50,161 nt of DNA from Bradyrhizobium valentinum. GTDB taxonomy: Bacteria > Pseudomonadota > Alphaproteobacteria > Rhizobiales > Xanthobacteraceae. Position numbers and translations under genes: made by a program. This document shows positions 31,782-39,933 of the stretch, in pieces. The stretch lies in assembly GCF_001440405.1 (NCBI RefSeq), contig NZ_LLXX01000232.1:1-50161 (forward strand), given 5' to 3'. Under the pieces are notes generated by a model, which saw only the letters and a list, made by a program, of their open reading frames with translations, searched no databases and was not told where the DNA came from. Positions within the stretch are counted from its first letter, which is position 1; each line of letters starts with the position of its first letter.

Positions 31782-32576
31782 ATGACAAAAATCCTGATCG
31801 TCAATCCGAACACGACCGCCTCGATGACCGAAACGATCGGCGCCGCCGCGCGCGCCGTCGCTAGCCCCGGCACCGAAATATCCGCGGTCACGTCGTCGAT
31901 GGGGCCGGTCTCGATCGAGGGATATTACGACGAGGCGTTCGCCGTGCCCGGCCTGATCCAGGCGCTCATGAATGCGCCGGACGCCGATGCGGCGATTGTC
32001 GCATGTTTCGACGACACCGGGCTCGACGCCGCCCGCACCGCCGCGCGTTTTCCGGTGGTAGGCATCTGCGAGGCGGCGCTGGTGACGGCCGGCCAGATCG
32101 CAAAGCGCATCGCCGTGGTCACCACGCTGCCGCGCTCGATCGTGCCGCTCGAAGAACTGGTGCGCCGCTATGGTTTCGCCGAGAGGGTGCAGGTCACCGC
32201 CTGCGACGTCGCGGTGCTCGATCTCGACAAGCCCGGCTCAGGCGCGGAAGCGAAGCTTGAAGCCGAGATTTCCCGCGCGCTCGACAAGGGCGCGGAAGCG
32301 ATCGTGCTGGGCTGTGCCGGCATGGCCGACCTTGTGCAGAAGCTTTCGCATAAATTCGGCGTGCCCGTCGTCGATGGCGTGGCGGCCGCGGTAAAGCAGG
32401 CCGAGGCGCTGGCCGGCCTGAAGCTCACGACGTCCAGGCGCGGTTCGTATGCCTCGCCTGGCGTGAAGCGGTACACGGGGCTCTTGGAACAATTCGCGCC
32501 GCTCGACCCGTCATTGCGAGCCACCGGGTCGGGCGAATGCCCGCCCGATGACAGGCTCCGCCGAAGCAATCCATAG
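31782..32576 (+). CDS. Asp/Glu/hydantoin racemase family protein
   Basis: 264 residues. The two catalytic cysteines are present in AAIVACFDDTGLDAA and IVLGCAGMADL. The N-terminal KILIVNPNTTASMTETIG is the family hallmark. Members racemise aspartate, glutamate or hydantoins, or act as maleate-isomerase relatives. The normal protein should end near EQFAPLD. The last ~22 residues (SLRATGSGECPPDDRLRRSNP) are encoded by the left half of a family 2 repeat, which also provides the TAG stop. The extension is probably unstructured. Confidence 0.85.
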   Translation: MTKILIVNPNTTASMTETIGAAARAVASPGTEISAVTSSMGPVSIEGYYDEAFAVPGLIQALMNAPDADAAIVACFDDTGLDAARTAARFPVVGICEAALVTAGQIAKRIAVVTTLPRSIVPLEELVRRYGFAERVQVTACDVAVLDLDKPGSGAEAKLEAEISRALDKGAEAIVLGCAGMADLVQKLSHKFGVPVVDGVAAAVKQAEALAGLKLTTSRRGSYASPGVKRYTGLLEQFAPLDPSLRATGSGECPPDDRLRRSNP

Positions 32577-32656
32577 TGCCGCAAGGAAGAATGGATTGCT
32601 TCGCTTCGCTGCGCTCCCTTGCGCAAACGCTTCGCGTTTGTCGCAGGCAATGACGG
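32509..32656. repeat. Dispersed palindromic repeat, family 2 (copy 3)
   Basis: CGTCATTGCGAGCC at the left and GGCAATGACGG at the right enclose GAAGCAATCCA / TGGATTGCTTCG, with the same AAACGCTTCGCGTTT hairpin insert as copy 1. The left half overlaps the racemase coding sequence, and the right end is 3 bp from the stop codon of the convergent SDR gene. Confidence 0.9.
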
Positions 32657-32659
32657 TGG

Positions 32660-33442
32660 TCACACCGACGCCGGAGCGCCGTAGATCTTGTAACGCAGCC
32701 GACGCATGCCGGCGAGCCAGCGGTCGCGATTCGAAGCCTTGCGCAGCATGTATTCGGCGACCTGCGGGTGCGATAAAATGAGGAAGCGCTCTTCCTCCAT
32801 CGCCTCGATCACCATGCGCGCCACTTCCGGCGGCTGCAGCACGCCGTCGACTCTTGCTGCGCTCGGACCCGGCGTCGTCATGCCGGTTTGCACCGATTGC
32901 GGGCACAGCACGGAGACGCGGATGCCGCGGTCGCCATATTGGATGGCGAGATGCTCGGCGAGCGCTACTGCTGCGTTCTTGGTGACGCCATAAGGCATCG
33001 AGTTCAGCGAAGCCAACAGGCCTGCCGCGGAAGCGGTGTTGAGGAGATAGCCGGATCCGCGCGCGAGCATGCCGGGCACCAGCGCTCGCGCTGCGAACAC
33101 ATGGCTCATGACATGCACGCGCCAGCTCACGTCCCAATCGGCATCGGAGGCGGTCTCCTGTCCCTTGCGCGAGAGGCCGGCGTTGGAAAAGAACACGTCG
33201 ACGGGCCCATACTTGTCTTCGGCCGCAGCGATCAGCGCCTTGATGTCTTCCTCCAGTCCAACGTCGGCCGTGATCGGCAAGCCGTCGATGTCGCCCGCCA
33301 CCTTCGCCAGTCTGTCGCGCGATGTCTTGAGGTCGGCGATGACGACACCGCGCGCACCGGCCGTTGCATAGGCACGCGCGACCGCTTCGCCGATACCGCT
33401 CGCGGCTCCCGTGACGACACAGACCTTGCCCTTGACGTCCAT
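32660..33442 (-). CDS. Short-chain dehydrogenase/reductase (SDR)
   Basis: A 260-residue classical SDR from ATG 33442 (GGGAA upstream). Cofactor motif TGAASGIGEAVA, then NAGLSRKG (NAG), catalytic Ser of LLNTASAAG and Tyr-Lys of YGVTKNAA. The C-terminal ~60 residues (EEERFLILSHPQVAEYMLRK, ending GAPASV) resemble SDRs found near acyl-CoA genes. NAD(P) preference and substrate are not evident. It is convergent with the racemase gene and divergent from bioB. Confidence 0.87.
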   Translation of the reverse strand: MDVKGKVCVVTGAASGIGEAVARAYATAGARGVVIADLKTSRDRLAKVAGDIDGLPITADVGLEEDIKALIAAAEDKYGPVDVFFSNAGLSRKGQETASDADWDVSWRVHVMSHVFAARALVPGMLARGSGYLLNTASAAGLLASLNSMPYGVTKNAAVALAEHLAIQYGDRGIRVSVLCPQSVQTGMTTPGPSAARVDGVLQPPEVARMVIEAMEEERFLILSHPQVAEYMLRKASNRDRWLAGMRRLRYKIYGAPASV

Positions 33443-33624
33443 GTTCGGTTCCCGCTTGCTTCTTTTTCTTGAATGCGCTCGAGAGTGATACGACCTCTGC
33501 TGCGCGGTCAATGCCGGTTTGCGCCGGCGATCAATTTTTTACAAGCACGGCGCGCGCCGCTGGTGTCAGCTTCGCCAGCGTGCGATGACGGCCAGACGGC
33601 AATCAGGATCGGGAGAATCGAAGG

Positions 33625-34605
33625 ATGCTCGAAGTGCGGGATGAATTGGCTGTGACGGCGCCGCTTGCGGACGCTGTGGAGTGGACGAGCGAGACCGCCT
33701 GGTCGCTCTACCGGCTGCCGTTCAACGATCTCTTGTTCAAGGCGCAATCCATTCACCGACGGCATTTCGATCCCAACCGCGTGCAGCTCAGCAAGCTGCT
33801 CAACATCAAGACCGGCGGCTGCCCGGAAGATTGCGGCTATTGCAGCCAGTCCTCGCATCATTCGACGGGTCTTGCCGCCTCGAAGCTGATGGACGTCGAA
33901 AAGGTCGTCGCCGAGGCGCGCAAAGCCAAAGCCGGCGGCGCAACGCGCTACTGCATGGGCGCGGCGTGGCGCAATCCGAAGCCGAGAGACATGGATGCCA
34001 TCGTTGAAATGGTCGGCGCGGTGAAAGCGCTCGAGCTCGAAACCTGCATGACGCTGGGAATGCTGGATCGCGATCAGTCGGACCGCCTCAGCGCCGCGGG
34101 GCTCGACTACTACAACCACAATATCGATACGTCGGCGCGCTATTACCCGCAGGTGACCTCGACGCGCAATTTTGCCGATCGTCTCGACACGCTGGAGAAT
34201 GTCCGGCAATCCGGCATGAAAGTATGTTGCGGCGGCATCCTCGGCATGGGCGAGGAAGAAACCGACCGCGTCGAAATGCTGGTCACGCTTGCGAACCTGG
34301 CCGAGCCGCCGGAAAGCGTTCCGATCAACATGCTGATTCCGATCGCCGGTACGCCGCTCGCCGAGGCGGCGCCGATCGCGCCAATCGAGTTTGTCCGGAT
34401 CGTTGCACTCGCGCGCATCATGATGCCGAAATCATACGTCCGCCTGTCGGCGGGCCGCTCAGCCATGACCGATGAAATGCAGGCGCTTTGCTTTTTTGCA
34501 GGAGCGAATTCGATCTTCGTCGGCGACACCTTGCTGACGGCTGGCAATCCGGAGGACGAGGCCGACCGGAAGCTGTTCCAGCGGCTGGGATTGCAGGCCA
34601 TCTGA
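33625..34605 (+). CDS. bioB: Biotin synthase BioB
   Basis: A 326-residue radical SAM enzyme that inserts sulfur into dethiobiotin. The [4Fe-4S] motif is Cys66-Pro-Glu-Asp-Cys70-Gly-Tyr-Cys73. The [2Fe-2S] ligands are the Cys in RYCMGAAWRNP, in ELETCMTLGML and in VCCGGILGMGE, and the Arg of LSAGRSAM. The length is standard. It stands apart from any bioF/A/D genes in this window. I looked for a BioR-type operator upstream and saw none. Confidence 0.97.
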   Translation: MLEVRDELAVTAPLADAVEWTSETAWSLYRLPFNDLLFKAQSIHRRHFDPNRVQLSKLLNIKTGGCPEDCGYCSQSSHHSTGLAASKLMDVEKVVAEARKAKAGGATRYCMGAAWRNPKPRDMDAIVEMVGAVKALELETCMTLGMLDRDQSDRLSAAGLDYYNHNIDTSARYYPQVTSTRNFADRLDTLENVRQSGMKVCCGGILGMGEEETDRVEMLVTLANLAEPPESVPINMLIPIAGTPLAEAAPIAPIEFVRIVALARIMMPKSYVRLSAGRSAMTDEMQALCFFAGANSIFVGDTLLTAGNPEDEADRKLFQRLGLQAI

Positions 34606-34629
34606 TCGGCTCCGCATCAAGCGGGTCGG

Positions 34630-35604
34630 TTAGCCCGGATACAGTCCCTTGTCGCGCGCCTGACGGATGGCGAGCGCTGCCATCATGTCGAGCATCGGCG
34701 TCGAAAGTCCGGCAGCGTGCGCGAACGCAGCGGGCGCGCGGACCAGCACGTCGATCTCCATGGCGCGGCCGAGTTCATAATCCTGCAGGATCGAAGGCTT
34801 GTGGTCCGGCGCGGGGCCGGAGCGCGTCACGCGCTTGACCTCGGGGAAGCAGCTCTGCGCGACGGCGTTGGCTTCATCGAGCAGGCGCGGCACGATATCG
34901 GCGAGATCAGCATCGTCGCGCACGGCGCGCGCGGTCTGCCCGGTCAACAGGCACAGCACTGACATCGACATGTTGGTCAGGAGTTTTGACCAGATCGTTT
35001 CCCTGATCTGCGCGACCTCGGGCGAATCGATCGAAGCTTCGTTCAGCGCTGCACGCAGCTTCGCCGCTCGCTCGCTTTGGCGGTCGTCGCATTCGCCGAT
35101 CAGGAGCCGGTTGCGCTCGGGCGAAAGGTTCGCGACCACGCCGGGGGCGACGACTTCGTTGGACGAAAACACCACACCGCCGACGATAAGCTCTTTCGGG
35201 ATGGCCGCACGCAGGCGGCCGCCGGGATCGAGGAAGGCCAGGTTCGGCACCGGCGGATGCGTTGGCGAGAGCCCGATATCGTACCACCAGGGAATGCCGT
35301 TCTGCGCGAACACCACGGCGGTATCGTCGCTGAGCAGCGGCTGCAGAGCGCCGGCGAGGTTGGCGAGGCCCGTTGCTTTCAGCGTGCAGATCACGGCGTC
35401 CTGCCGGCCCAGCGCGGCGGGATCGCTCGATGCTCTTACCTTCGCCTTGAACTCGCCATTTCCGACACGCAGCGTCAGCCCGTTTGATTTTACTGCATCC
35501 AGATGGGGGCCACGCATCACGCAGGAGACATCATGGCCTGCCAGCGCGAGCCGCACGGCAAAATGACTGCCGACGGCGCCTGCACCGAAAACACAAATCC
35601 GCAT
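34630..35604 (-). CDS. 2-dehydropantoate 2-reductase (ketopantoate reductase) family
   Basis: 324 residues. The N-terminal MRICVFGAGAVGSHFAVRLA Rossmann motif, AVICTLKATGL, VFAQNGIPWWY and the helical C-terminal WSKLLTNMSMSVLCLLT match the PanE/ApbA family. The NGIPWWY variant of the LQNG motif and the late ILQDYELGRAMEIDVLVRAP segment are typical of the subgroup common in Burkholderia and Bradyrhizobium, often near transport or aromatic genes. It is unlikely to be the sole pantothenate enzyme. It is convergent with bioB (24 bp between stops). Confidence 0.87.
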   Translation of the reverse strand: MRICVFGAGAVGSHFAVRLALAGHDVSCVMRGPHLDAVKSNGLTLRVGNGEFKAKVRASSDPAALGRQDAVICTLKATGLANLAGALQPLLSDDTAVVFAQNGIPWWYDIGLSPTHPPVPNLAFLDPGGRLRAAIPKELIVGGVVFSSNEVVAPGVVANLSPERNRLLIGECDDRQSERAAKLRAALNEASIDSPEVAQIRETIWSKLLTNMSMSVLCLLTGQTARAVRDDADLADIVPRLLDEANAVAQSCFPEVKRVTRSGPAPDHKPSILQDYELGRAMEIDVLVRAPAAFAHAAGLSTPMLDMMAALAIRQARDKGLYPG

Positions 35605-35811
35605 GGGTGGAAATCCTGCCGGGAAGGGATGGGTCGCTTGCTAGTTTTCACAAGCCTTGATCGGACGCAACCGGCCCGCCGCACAGGGCGGGTTGCGGAG
35701 CGCGCGGCCTTGGTGGCGTGGGAACCGGTGCCGTTCAGTCGGCGTTCATCCGCGTGCCGTCAGGCTTGCGGCATAGCGACAATGGGACGTGCGACGATGA
35801 GGGGACGTACC

Positions 35812-37188
35812 ATGTCAAAAATCGCACTGGGAATTGCCGCTATTGTTTTCTCCATGGCGTTATCCGTGGCGGACTTTGCGATCGCGAAAGGCGGTCATGG
35901 AGGCGGCCACGGCGGCGGTCGAGGTGGCGGTCATCATGGTGGCGGCCATCGTGGCGGCGGACATGGTCACGGCCATCATTTCGGCGGCCGGCATCATGGC
36001 GGCGGCCATTTTCATGCCAGATCCGCACACCGTTTTCATGCCAGATCCGCCCATCGTTCATACTCCGCGCACCGCATGAATTTTGCCGGAAGCGGCCGCG
36101 CGCTGAACTCGCGCGCGCTCGCCCGCAGCTATCGCCACACCGCTGCGCTGCGTAGTCCGGCGATGCGGGCCAGCGTCACCGCTGGCGCCGCGCTTGCGGG
36201 ATGGCAATACGGACGGTCCAGAGGCGGCGGCTGGTGGCGACACGGCAACGGCGGGTACGGCTGGGTCGGCCCGCTGTTCTGGCCGTTCGCTTATCACGAC
36301 GTCTACGACTACACGCTGTGGGGACCCAATGTCGGCGCGCCGTTCTGGTACTATGGCTACGACGACATTTATGCCGGCCTGTTCGGGCCCTACGACTATC
36401 AGGGTCTTACGGGCTACCTGCCGCCGCGCGGTTCCTCCAGCACCGGCCCAGACCGGCTTGCGCTATTGTGCGGTGAGGACAGCCGCGAAATCGCCGGGCT
36501 ACCGATCGACCTGATCGCGCAGACGATCGAACCGACCGAGGTACAGCGCGCGGCCCTTGACGATCTCGCCAATGCGTCGGTGACTGCGGCGCAGAAGATC
36601 AAGGCGGCGTGCCCGACCTCGATCGCGTTGACGGCGTCCGGCCGGCTTGCATCGATGCAGCAGCGCATCGAGGCGATGATATCAGGCGTCGCGACCGTGC
36701 AGCCGCCGCTGGACAAGTTCTACGGCCTCCTGAACGACGAGCAGAAAGCGCGGCTGAACGCGATCGCGGAAGATCAGGAGAGAAAGACCGAGCGGCGCCG
36801 TAGCAGGTCGAGGTCGGTTGCGCGGCCCTGTGACATCACGCAATCATCGAGCTTGCAATGGCCGGCCGAGGAGATCGAGGCAAGGCTGCATCCGACCGAT
36901 ACGCAGCGCACCGGCCTTACCGCCCTGCAGAACGCCAGCGCAAAGGCGGCCGACATGCTGGCCACATCGTGCCGGATCGACGAAGCGGCCACGCCGCCGG
37001 CGCGGCTCGCTGCCGTCGGCAAGCGGCTCGACGTCATGCTGGCGTCGGTCAAACTCGTGCGTACGGCGCTCGATGATTTCTATGTGATGTTGAGCGACGA
37101 GCAGAAGGCTCAATTCGAGGCGATCGGCCCAAGGCGGACCTCCTTTGCCGACAGGTCAGATATGATGCAGCGCCGCGGCCGCCGATAG
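35812..37188 (+). CDS. Exported Gly/His-rich protein with two Spy-like LTxxQ domains
   Basis: 458 residues from ATG 35812 (GAGGGG upstream). A signal peptide (residues 1-28) is followed by about 65 residues of Gly/His repeats (GGHGGGHGGGRGGGHHGGGH), a likely metal-binding region, with an 8-residue FHARSAHR unit repeated. A Trp/Tyr/Gly-rich stretch follows. The C-terminal half has two homologous helical modules of the LTxxQ family: PTEVQRAALDDLANAS...FYGLLNDEQKARLNAI and PTDTQRTGLTALQNAS...FYVMLSDEQKAQFEAI. Spy/CpxP relatives are periplasmic chaperones induced by envelope or metal stress. Confidence 0.82.
   Translation: MSKIALGIAAIVFSMALSVADFAIAKGGHGGGHGGGRGGGHHGGGHRGGGHGHGHHFGGRHHGGGHFHARSAHRFHARSAHRSYSAHRMNFAGSGRALNSRALARSYRHTAALRSPAMRASVTAGAALAGWQYGRSRGGGWWRHGNGGYGWVGPLFWPFAYHDVYDYTLWGPNVGAPFWYYGYDDIYAGLFGPYDYQGLTGYLPPRGSSSTGPDRLALLCGEDSREIAGLPIDLIAQTIEPTEVQRAALDDLANASVTAAQKIKAACPTSIALTASGRLASMQQRIEAMISGVATVQPPLDKFYGLLNDEQKARLNAIAEDQERKTERRRSRSRSVARPCDITQSSSLQWPAEEIEARLHPTDTQRTGLTALQNASAKAADMLATSCRIDEAATPPARLAAVGKRLDVMLASVKLVRTALDDFYVMLSDEQKAQFEAIGPRRTSFADRSDMMQRRGRR
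36009..36056 (+). repeat. Tandem 24-bp repeat coding FHARSAHR twice
   Basis: Two near-identical 24-bp units (TTTTCATGCCAGATCCGC...) lie in frame in the His-rich region of the Spy-like protein; they differ at two positions. Confidence 0.9.
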
Positions 37189-37266
37189 GTCGGCGGCGGT
37201 GACAAGAGCTGCGATCCCGGCCTATTGTCCGGCATAACAAGATGCCGAACAAAAAGGGGCCGCCGA

Positions 37267-38067
37267 ATGAATGCCAATCCGGTTTTGTGGAATCTCGACG
37301 GGCGCGGCGTCGCCACGGTCACGTTGAACCGTCCCGAGGTGAACAACGCCTATGACGCCGGGCTCATCAACGGCGTGCTCGCGGCGATGGACGAACTCGG
37401 CAAGAAGCCGAGCCTTCGCGTCGTCGTGCTCAAGGGCAATGGCAAGCATTTCCAGGCCGGCGCCGACCTGAGGTGGATCAACGGCGTGCGGCCGAAATCG
37501 GCTGACGAGAACGAGGCCGTGTCGCGCGCGACGTTCGAGGCCGTGCAGCGGCTCAATACGCTGCCGATCCCCACGGTCGCGCTGGTGCAGGGCGGCTGCT
37601 TCGGCGGCGGCACCGGCGTGATCTCGGCGTGCGACGTCGTGATCGCCGCCGACAACGCGCTGTTCTCAATCACCGAAGTGCGCTGGGGCCTGACGGCTGC
37701 GATCATCATCCCGCAGCTCTGCGACGCCGTCGGCGTCCGTCAGGTCCGCCGCTACGCGCTGACCGGCGAACGGTTCGGCGCGGAGGAGGCGCGGCGTATT
37801 GGGCTGGTGCATGAGGTGGTGCCGCTGGCCGAGCTGGAGGCGGCAGGCTCGAAGGTGGTCGAGCAACTGCTTGCCAACGGTCCGGAAGCCCTGGCCGAGA
37901 CCAAGCGGCTGGCGATGGAAAGCTCGTTCGGTGGCATGAGTGTCGACGACGAGGCTTACGCGCGACTGGTGAAAATGCACTCGGCGCGGCGGCAGACCAG
38001 GGAGGCGTCCGAAGGATTGGCGTCGTTTGCGGAAAAGCGGGCGGCGAATTGGGATCACAAGGCATAA
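37267..38067 (+). CDS. Enoyl-CoA hydratase/isomerase family protein
   Basis: A 266-residue crotonase-fold protein from ATG 37267, with AAAAAGGGG upstream. Segments HFQAGADLRWI and QGGCFGGGTGVISACD form the oxyanion hole. The following SITEVRWGLTAAIIIPQL has Glu at the first catalytic position, while the second position (VRRYALTGERF) is Arg where hydratases have Glu. A methylglutaconyl-CoA-hydratase-like or isomerase role is possible; the sequence does not decide. The next gene starts about 50 bp later, so the two may be co-transcribed. Confidence 0.85.
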   Translation: MNANPVLWNLDGRGVATVTLNRPEVNNAYDAGLINGVLAAMDELGKKPSLRVVVLKGNGKHFQAGADLRWINGVRPKSADENEAVSRATFEAVQRLNTLPIPTVALVQGGCFGGGTGVISACDVVIAADNALFSITEVRWGLTAAIIIPQLCDAVGVRQVRRYALTGERFGAEEARRIGLVHEVVPLAELEAAGSKVVEQLLANGPEALAETKRLAMESSFGGMSVDDEAYARLVKMHSARRQTREASEGLASFAEKRAANWDHKA

Positions 38068-38116
38068 GCGTCAGGCTCTGCTGCGCCACATGATGTCCGT
38101 TGCAGGAGTATCGAAC

Positions 38117-38923
38117 TTGCCATCCAAACGCATCGCCATTGCCGGGCTGGGCGAGATCGGCCGAACCGTGGCGCGCAAGCTGGCGCTGGGGTTGCCGGGC
38201 CTCTCGCTAGCGGCGATTACGGCAAGGGACCAGGCAAAGGCGAAAGCATGGCTCGATCGCCAAAGCATTTCCTGCCCGCTGGTTTCGCTCGATGAACTGC
38301 CTGATCACGCCGACCTTGCCGTCGAGTGCGCACCGGCTGATATCCTCGACCAGATCTGTCGGCCGATGCTGAGCGCCGGCAAGCAGGTCATGGTGCTGAG
38401 CGCCAGCGCCCTGCTGCCGCGTCCCGATCTCGTCGACCTTGCCCGGGCGCATGGTGGTCAGATCATCGTGCCGACCGGTGCGCTGATAGGCTTCGACGCG
38501 GTTTCGGCTGCTGCCGAAGGCACGATTCATTCCGTGCAGATGGTCACGCGCAAGCCGCCCGGAGGCCTCGCCGGCGCGCCCTATCTCGTGGAGAACGGCA
38601 TTTCCATGGAAGGTCTGAAGTCTGCGCTATGCGTTTTCAAGGGCTCGGCGCGGGATGCGGCCGCGGCCTTTCCCGCCAACGTCAATGTCGTTGCGGCGCT
38701 TTCGCTCGCTGGCATCGGGCCCGATCGAACGACGATCGAAATCTGGGCCGATCCGGCCGTGATGCGGAACTGTCACCAGATCAGGGTCGAATCCGACTCG
38801 GCCTCGTTTGCGATGTCGATCGAGAACGTCCCGTCGGAGAATCCGAAGACGGGCCGCATCACCGCGCTCTCGGTGATCGCGGCGCTGCGCAAGCTCACCT
38901 CGCCGCTGCAGGTCGGAACGTAG
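38117..38923 (+). CDS. Aspartate dehydrogenase (AspDH/NadX) family protein
   Basis: 268 residues if translation starts at TTG 38117, which has CAGGAG 9 bp upstream and gives the usual family length. ATG 38090 or 38093 gives nine or eight extra residues. The NAD(P) motif is RIAIAGLGEIGRTVARKL. Later motifs are LAVECAPADIL, then IIVPTGALIGFDAVSAAAEG, which carries the substrate loop, and FPANVNVVAALSLAGIG. The enzyme oxidatively deaminates L-aspartate or reduces oxaloacetate, and can feed NAD synthesis. It follows an enoyl-CoA hydratase gene, an unusual pairing. Confidence 0.88.
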   Translation: MPSKRIAIAGLGEIGRTVARKLALGLPGLSLAAITARDQAKAKAWLDRQSISCPLVSLDELPDHADLAVECAPADILDQICRPMLSAGKQVMVLSASALLPRPDLVDLARAHGGQIIVPTGALIGFDAVSAAAEGTIHSVQMVTRKPPGGLAGAPYLVENGISMEGLKSALCVFKGSARDAAAAFPANVNVVAALSLAGIGPDRTTIEIWADPAVMRNCHQIRVESDSASFAMSIENVPSENPKTGRITALSVIAALRKLTSPLQVGT

Positions 38924-38933
38924 ATCCTGCGTT

Positions 38934-39824
38934 TTACAGTGCCGGAGAGAGCGAACGTCTCAATTGCTGCAGCAGCGCCTGCACCGCAGCGGCGTTGACC
39001 CGTCGCTCCGGAATGGTGGCCTTCACCCATAGTTCGGGGATCTGGAAATCCGGCAGTACCGCCTGCAGCGTGCCGCTGCTCAGCGCATCGGCCGCGAGAT
39101 AGTGCGAGATGAAGGCAATGCCGTTGCCTGCGATCGCACTCTTCACGAGCACATGGCCTTCGTTCGAGCTCAGGAGCGGGCGCACCTGAATGCTGGTTCG
39201 GCCACGTGGCCCGTCGAACACCCATTCCGATCCAGTGGGAAGAAAACTCAAGCAACGATGCTCAACCAGATCGCGCGGATGCTGCGGCACGCCATACGCT
39301 GCAAGGTAAGCGGGCGAAGCGCACAGTAGCCGCTTGAGCTTGAGCGAGCACAGCGGTTCGTCAACCACGCCACCGAATGAATGCGGAAAGGCGCCGATAG
39401 CGATGTCGAATCCTTCCGTCACCGGATCCACCGGCCGATCAATCAGCACGATCTCAAGTTTCAGCCGCGGGTTTTGCGTCTGGAAGGCGCTGAACGCGTC
39501 GGCAAGCCGGGCGATGGTGAGCGAGGTGGGCGCCTTGATGCGGAGGTGATCGACGAGATCGCGGTCTTTCTCGCCCATGCGTGCGAGAAGGTCGCCGACA
39601 TCGGCCACCACGCCGCGGGCGCGATGCAGATATTGCTGGCCTGCCTCGGTCAATCGCAACTGGCGGGTCGAGCGACGGAACAGCGCGATACCAATCTGGG
39701 CTTCGAGTTGCGTGACCCGCTTAGATACCACCGATGTCGAGACATTCAGCTTGCGAGCAGCGGCGGAAAATCCGCCAGCGTCGGCGGAGGCCAAAAAGGC
39801 CTGAAGGTTCGTGAGCGTATCCAT
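38934..39824 (-). CDS. LysR-family transcriptional regulator
   Basis: 296 residues. The N-terminal winged helix-turn-helix covers residues 1-60 (LQAFLASADAGGFSAAARKL, STSVVSKRVTQLEAQIGIAL, RRSTRQLRLTEAG). The rest is the LysR effector-binding domain. LysR proteins usually control a divergent gene. Here that is the FAD oxidoreductase gene at 39934, 109 bp away, with the ABC importer behind it. The intergenic AT-rich stretch around 39840-39900 should hold the T-N11-A operator, but I did not single one out. Confidence 0.93.
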   Translation of the reverse strand: MDTLTNLQAFLASADAGGFSAAARKLNVSTSVVSKRVTQLEAQIGIALFRRSTRQLRLTEAGQQYLHRARGVVADVGDLLARMGEKDRDLVDHLRIKAPTSLTIARLADAFSAFQTQNPRLKLEIVLIDRPVDPVTEGFDIAIGAFPHSFGGVVDEPLCSLKLKRLLCASPAYLAAYGVPQHPRDLVEHRCLSFLPTGSEWVFDGPRGRTSIQVRPLLSSNEGHVLVKSAIAGNGIAFISHYLAADALSSGTLQAVLPDFQIPELWVKATIPERRVNAAAVQALLQQLRRSLSPAL

Positions 39825-39933
39825 CCACTTTTTACGATTCGAGAAAGCTGATCGCGCAATTTGGTGGATTGTAGTGCATTGCGCGTCAATTCATAGTGTC
39901 CCAAACGAGCTCAAGAGGGAACGGAAGCGACCA

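Noticed and set aside
33443..33624. BioR operator or biotin-related riboregulator upstream of bioB
   Set aside because: The expected TTATCTATAA-like palindrome is not present, and no structured leader was recognised.
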